From Burkholderiales bacterium (GTDB lineage: Bacteria > Pseudomonadota > Gammaproteobacteria > Burkholderiales > Burkholderiaceae_C): DNA of 64,000 nt. Shown here one piece after another: positions 61,940 to 64,000 of this stretch; the first letter of the stretch is position 1; each line of letters starts with the position of its first letter. The stretch lies in contig JACRPO010000007.1 of NCBI GenBank assembly GCA_016223165.1, positions 802,843 through 866,842 of the forward strand, in the 5' to 3' direction. The translations under genes and the position numbers were made by a program. The notes under the pieces are model-generated. The model searched no databases. It worked only from the letters and a program-made list of their open reading frames with translations, and was not told where the DNA came from.

Positions 61940-62698
61940 ATGAGCATCGCAGCGCGCTTCTTTCGCTGGCACCGCTGGCTGGCCTGGCTCGTGGCGCTGC
62001 AGGTGCTGGCCTGGGTGGCCGGCGGCCTCGTCTTCACCTGGCTGCCGTTCAAACCCTGGGTCAAGGCCGAAGACTCGGTATCGCGCCCCGTGCAGCCGCT
62101 GCCCGCCGGCTGGGCCGAGGCGGTGGCCCGCCACCTCGCCGCGCAGGCCGCGCCGGAGGCGGTGCTCGCCGTCGCGAGCGTCGCCACGGCCACCGGCCCC
62201 GCCCTGCGCCTGCGCCACGCGCGTGGCGAGAGCTGGATCGCCGCCGGCGGCGGCGCGCACGCGCCGCCCGACGAAGCCGCGGTGGCCCGCTTCGCGCGCG
62301 GCCTCTACAAGGGCACCGGCGCGCTGGCCGAAGTGCGCCTGCTCGACGAAGTGCCCGCGCGCGCGCTCATCGTGCGCGAGGCCGGCATGCGCCGGAACGT
62401 CTGGCGCGCCAGCTTTGCCGACGGCCTCGGCACGCGCCTGTACATCGACGGCAAGAGCGGCGAGCTGGTCGCCGTGCGCAACGATGCCTGGGTGCTGTAC
62501 GACTTCTTCTGGCGCCTGCACCTGATGGACTACGCCGAGGGCGAGGACTTCAGCCACCCGCTCGTGAAGGCGGCCTCGCTGGCCGGCTTCGCGCTCGTGC
62601 TCACCGGCGCCGTGCTGGCGGTGCTCGCGCTGCGCCGCACCTGGCGGCATGCGCGCCGGCGGCCGCCGGCTGCGGCGCCCCCCGCACGCGATGCCTGA
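61940..62698 (+). CDS. PepSY-domain membrane protein
   Basis: 252 residues with an N-terminal helix (FFRWHRWLAWLVALQVLAWVAGGLVFTW), a periplasmic PepSY-type region (DGLGTRLYIDGKSGELVAVRNDAWVLYDFFWRLHLMDY) and a C-terminal helix (LAGFALVLTGAVLAVLALRRTW). This is the PepSY-TM family often linked to metal or redox enzymes. It overlaps the next gene by eight bases. Confidence 0.87.
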   Translation: MSIAARFFRWHRWLAWLVALQVLAWVAGGLVFTWLPFKPWVKAEDSVSRPVQPLPAGWAEAVARHLAAQAAPEAVLAVASVATATGPALRLRHARGESWIAAGGGAHAPPDEAAVARFARGLYKGTGALAEVRLLDEVPARALIVREAGMRRNVWRASFADGLGTRLYIDGKSGELVAVRNDAWVLYDFFWRLHLMDYAEGEDFSHPLVKAASLAGFALVLTGAVLAVLALRRTWRHARRRPPAAAPPARDA

Positions 62699-63569
62699 GC
62701 TGCCCGACGTCGCCGTCTATGTCGAGCGCGCCGGCGAGCGGCTCGTCGGGCAGGTGTTGCGGCGCGTTCGTTTGCTCAGCCCCTTCGTGCTGCGCACCGC
62801 CGTGCCGCCGATCGCCGAGACCGAAGGCCGCAAGGTGATCGGCGTCGAGCGCCTGGGCAAGCGCATCGTGCTCGCGCTGGAAGGCGAGCGCTGGCTCGTC
62901 ATTCACCTGATGATCGCCGGGCGCCTGCGCTGGCTGGCGCCGGGCGGCAAGCCGCCGGGGCGCATCAGCCTGGCCGCCTTCGAGTTCGACAGCGGCACTC
63001 TCGTGCTCACCGAGGCGGGCAGCAAGCGGCGCGCGGCGCTCCATTGCGTGGGCACGCGCGAGGCGCTGGCCGCGTTCGATGCCGGCGGCATCGACGTGAT
63101 GGCGGCCGACAGCGCGACCTTCGCCGAGCGCCTGCGCCTGGAGAACCACACGCTCAAGCGCGCGCTCACCGACCCGCGCCTCTTCAGCGGCATCGGCAAC
63201 GCCTATTCCGACGAGATCCTGCACCGCGCACGCTTGTCGCCGGTGACGTTGACGCGCGCGCTGCCCGACGCCGACATCGCGCGCCTGCACGCCGCCACGC
63301 GCGAGGTGCTGGCCGAGTGGACGGCGCGCCTGCGCGCCGAATCGCCCGCCTGGCCCGAGAAGGTGACGGCCTTCCACCCGCAGATGGCGGTGCACGGCCG
63401 CTTCGGCCAGCCATGCCCGGTGTGCGGCGCGCCGGTGCAGCGCATCGTGCACGCCGACAACGAGAGCAACTACTGCGCACGCTGCCAGACCGGCGGCAAG
63501 CTGCTCGCCGACCGCGCGCTCAGCCGGCTGCTGAAAGCGAGCTGGCCCAAGTCGATCGACGACCTGTAG
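62691..63569 (+). CDS. Fpg/Nei-family DNA glycosylase
   Basis: 292 residues starting MPELPDVAVYVERAGERLVG, so the catalytic Pro2 and Glu3 of the Fpg/Nei superfamily are kept. The helix-two-turn-helix (LFSGIGNAYSDEILHRARLSPV) and the four-cysteine zinc finger (CPVCGAP, CARCQTGG) are present. The finger reads HADNESNYC, where classical Fpg has GGRxTxYC, placing it in a separate Fpg-like subgroup. It probably repairs oxidised bases. Its ATG lies inside the end of the PepSY gene. Confidence 0.88.
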   Translation: MPELPDVAVYVERAGERLVGQVLRRVRLLSPFVLRTAVPPIAETEGRKVIGVERLGKRIVLALEGERWLVIHLMIAGRLRWLAPGGKPPGRISLAAFEFDSGTLVLTEAGSKRRAALHCVGTREALAAFDAGGIDVMAADSATFAERLRLENHTLKRALTDPRLFSGIGNAYSDEILHRARLSPVTLTRALPDADIARLHAATREVLAEWTARLRAESPAWPEKVTAFHPQMAVHGRFGQPCPVCGAPVQRIVHADNESNYCARCQTGGKLLADRALSRLLKASWPKSIDDL

Positions 63570-63629
63570 GCAGATCGTGCCGCCGCGGGCTCGATCGACC
63601 AGAGTCCGGTCTGATGATCGAAGGGCATT

Positions 63630-63697
63630 GCGATGCCGATCGCATTGCGATGCCAAGCGCGCTGCGATGCCCAGCGCGCTGCGATGCCGAGCGCGCT
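63630..63697. repeat. Four tandem 17-bp repeats
   Basis: GCGATGCC(R/C)AGCGCGCT-type units of 17 bases run head to tail, the first (GCGATGCCGATCGCATT) being divergent. They begin 60 bases after the glycosylase gene. The ORFs across them look spurious. The 431-base stretch 63570-64000 holds only this array and the inverted repeat that follows. Confidence 0.85.
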
Positions 63698-63761
63698 GCG
63701 ACGTGCGGTGGCGGGATCGGGCCGACGGCGCGCCCTGCGCTGCTCGTGTCCTCTTCCGGCG

Positions 63762-63957
63762 GCCCGGCTCGCAAGCTCGCAGGGCCCCCGGATGCCCCCT
63801 TTACCTCGCTGCGCAGGGCGCCCCATCGGCCCGATCCGGCACCAGCAGCGGCACGCGCTCGTCGAATGCCAACGCTGGTGCCCGCCGAGGACGCCGGGTG
63901 GTCGGCTCAGCGAGGTAAAGGGGGCATCCGGGGGCCCTGCGAGCTTGCGAGCCGGGC
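63762..63957. repeat. 50-bp perfect inverted repeat with 96-bp spacer
   Basis: The arms 63762-63811 and 63908-63957 are exact reverse complements over 50 bases (end of arm CAGCGAGGTAAAGGGGGCAT). The spacer has no gene. ORFs read outward through either arm give the same peptide phrase (GKGGIRGPCELASRAA), a sign of an old dispersed repeat, not a gene. Nothing like a transposase is seen before the window ends. Confidence 0.88.
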
Positions 63958-64000
63958 GGCCGAAAGAGCAACTGTGTTCGTTGTCAAGCGTGTTTAGGGG

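Noticed and set aside
63044-63997. 317-aa ORF running from the glycosylase to the window end
   Set aside because: It is out of frame with the glycosylase, crosses the tandem and inverted repeats, and has no family motif.

Overview
The window is a 64 kb piece of a very GC-rich chromosome and reads as a member of the Burkholderiales, most likely the Rubrivivax/Leptothrix/Ideonella side. The pointers are a split cobalamin methionine synthase (a free-standing homocysteine-binding MetH half), the betaproteobacterial GshA type, an nlmA-like porin-glnK-amtB cluster behind a sigma-54 promoter, a complete atpIBEFHAGDC operon with priA and hemE nearby, and many protein families typical of this order. 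Nearly all of it is ordinary, densely packed chromosomal backbone. There is no phage, integrase, transposase, CRISPR array or rRNA. The only RNA gene seen is one tRNA-Arg(CCG).

Layout. 1-8.5 kb: end of metH (partial, +), then a leftward block kup, gshA, a lipoprotein esterase, amtB, glnK and an nlmA/TorF-type porin, headed by a strong sigma-54/NtrC-type promoter region. 8.5-14.8 kb: comM (+), then priA, hemE and a Rossmann-fold gene (-), with a palindrome-rich, relatively AT-rich gap holding a DnaA box between priA and hemE. 14.9-22.6 kb: lemA plus two TPM-domain genes, then the aapJQMP amino-acid ABC transporter and a dual-specificity phosphatase (+). 22.7-31.8 kb: a CoxG-like gene, ppk2, a decayed acyl-CoA ligase stub, and the atp operon (-). 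32-35 kb: a DsbD/ScsB-type thiol transporter and a periplasmic thioredoxin-fold partner (+). 35-41 kb: glpD, a gluconolactonase-like gene, an aldose epimerase, an acetyltransferase and cytochrome b561 (-), with a divergent cytochrome c'. 41-47.8 kb: a leftward, translationally coupled set lysE, DMT exporter, aminotransferase, phzF, VOC and alaX, divergent from its likely MocR-type regulator. 48-54.6 kb: a hypothetical gene, uup, an outer-membrane barrel, a questin-oxidase-like gene, an acetyltransferase, gshB, and the stub of a formate/nitrite transporter. 54.6-63.6 kb: a MetE-like methyltransferase, purU, a SnoaL-like gene, a YheT-like hydrolase, a hypothetical gene, a cytochrome c, tRNA-Arg, yciH, prfC, a PepSY protein and an Fpg/Nei-like glycosylase. 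The last 430 bases are repeats only.

How the genes work together. Nitrogen supply is a theme: the porin-GlnK-AmtB cluster for ammonium and the Aap system for amino acids both have sigma-54-like promoters. Thiol and redox balance (gshA, gshB, ScsB-type exporter), energy (atp, ppk2, cytochromes) and carbon entry (glpD, sugar lactone and epimerase genes) are the other main functions. The six-gene MocR-linked set looks like a module for handling and exporting an amino acid or amino-acid analogue.

The most unusual features are small: two copies of a 161-bp near-perfect palindrome whose arms share a compensatory base change, a four-fold tandem array of terminator-like hairpins, a 50-bp perfect inverted repeat at the right edge, twin bulged hairpins behind amtB, and two gene stubs missed by the ORF track. 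Function calls rest on reading motifs by eye; no search was run.
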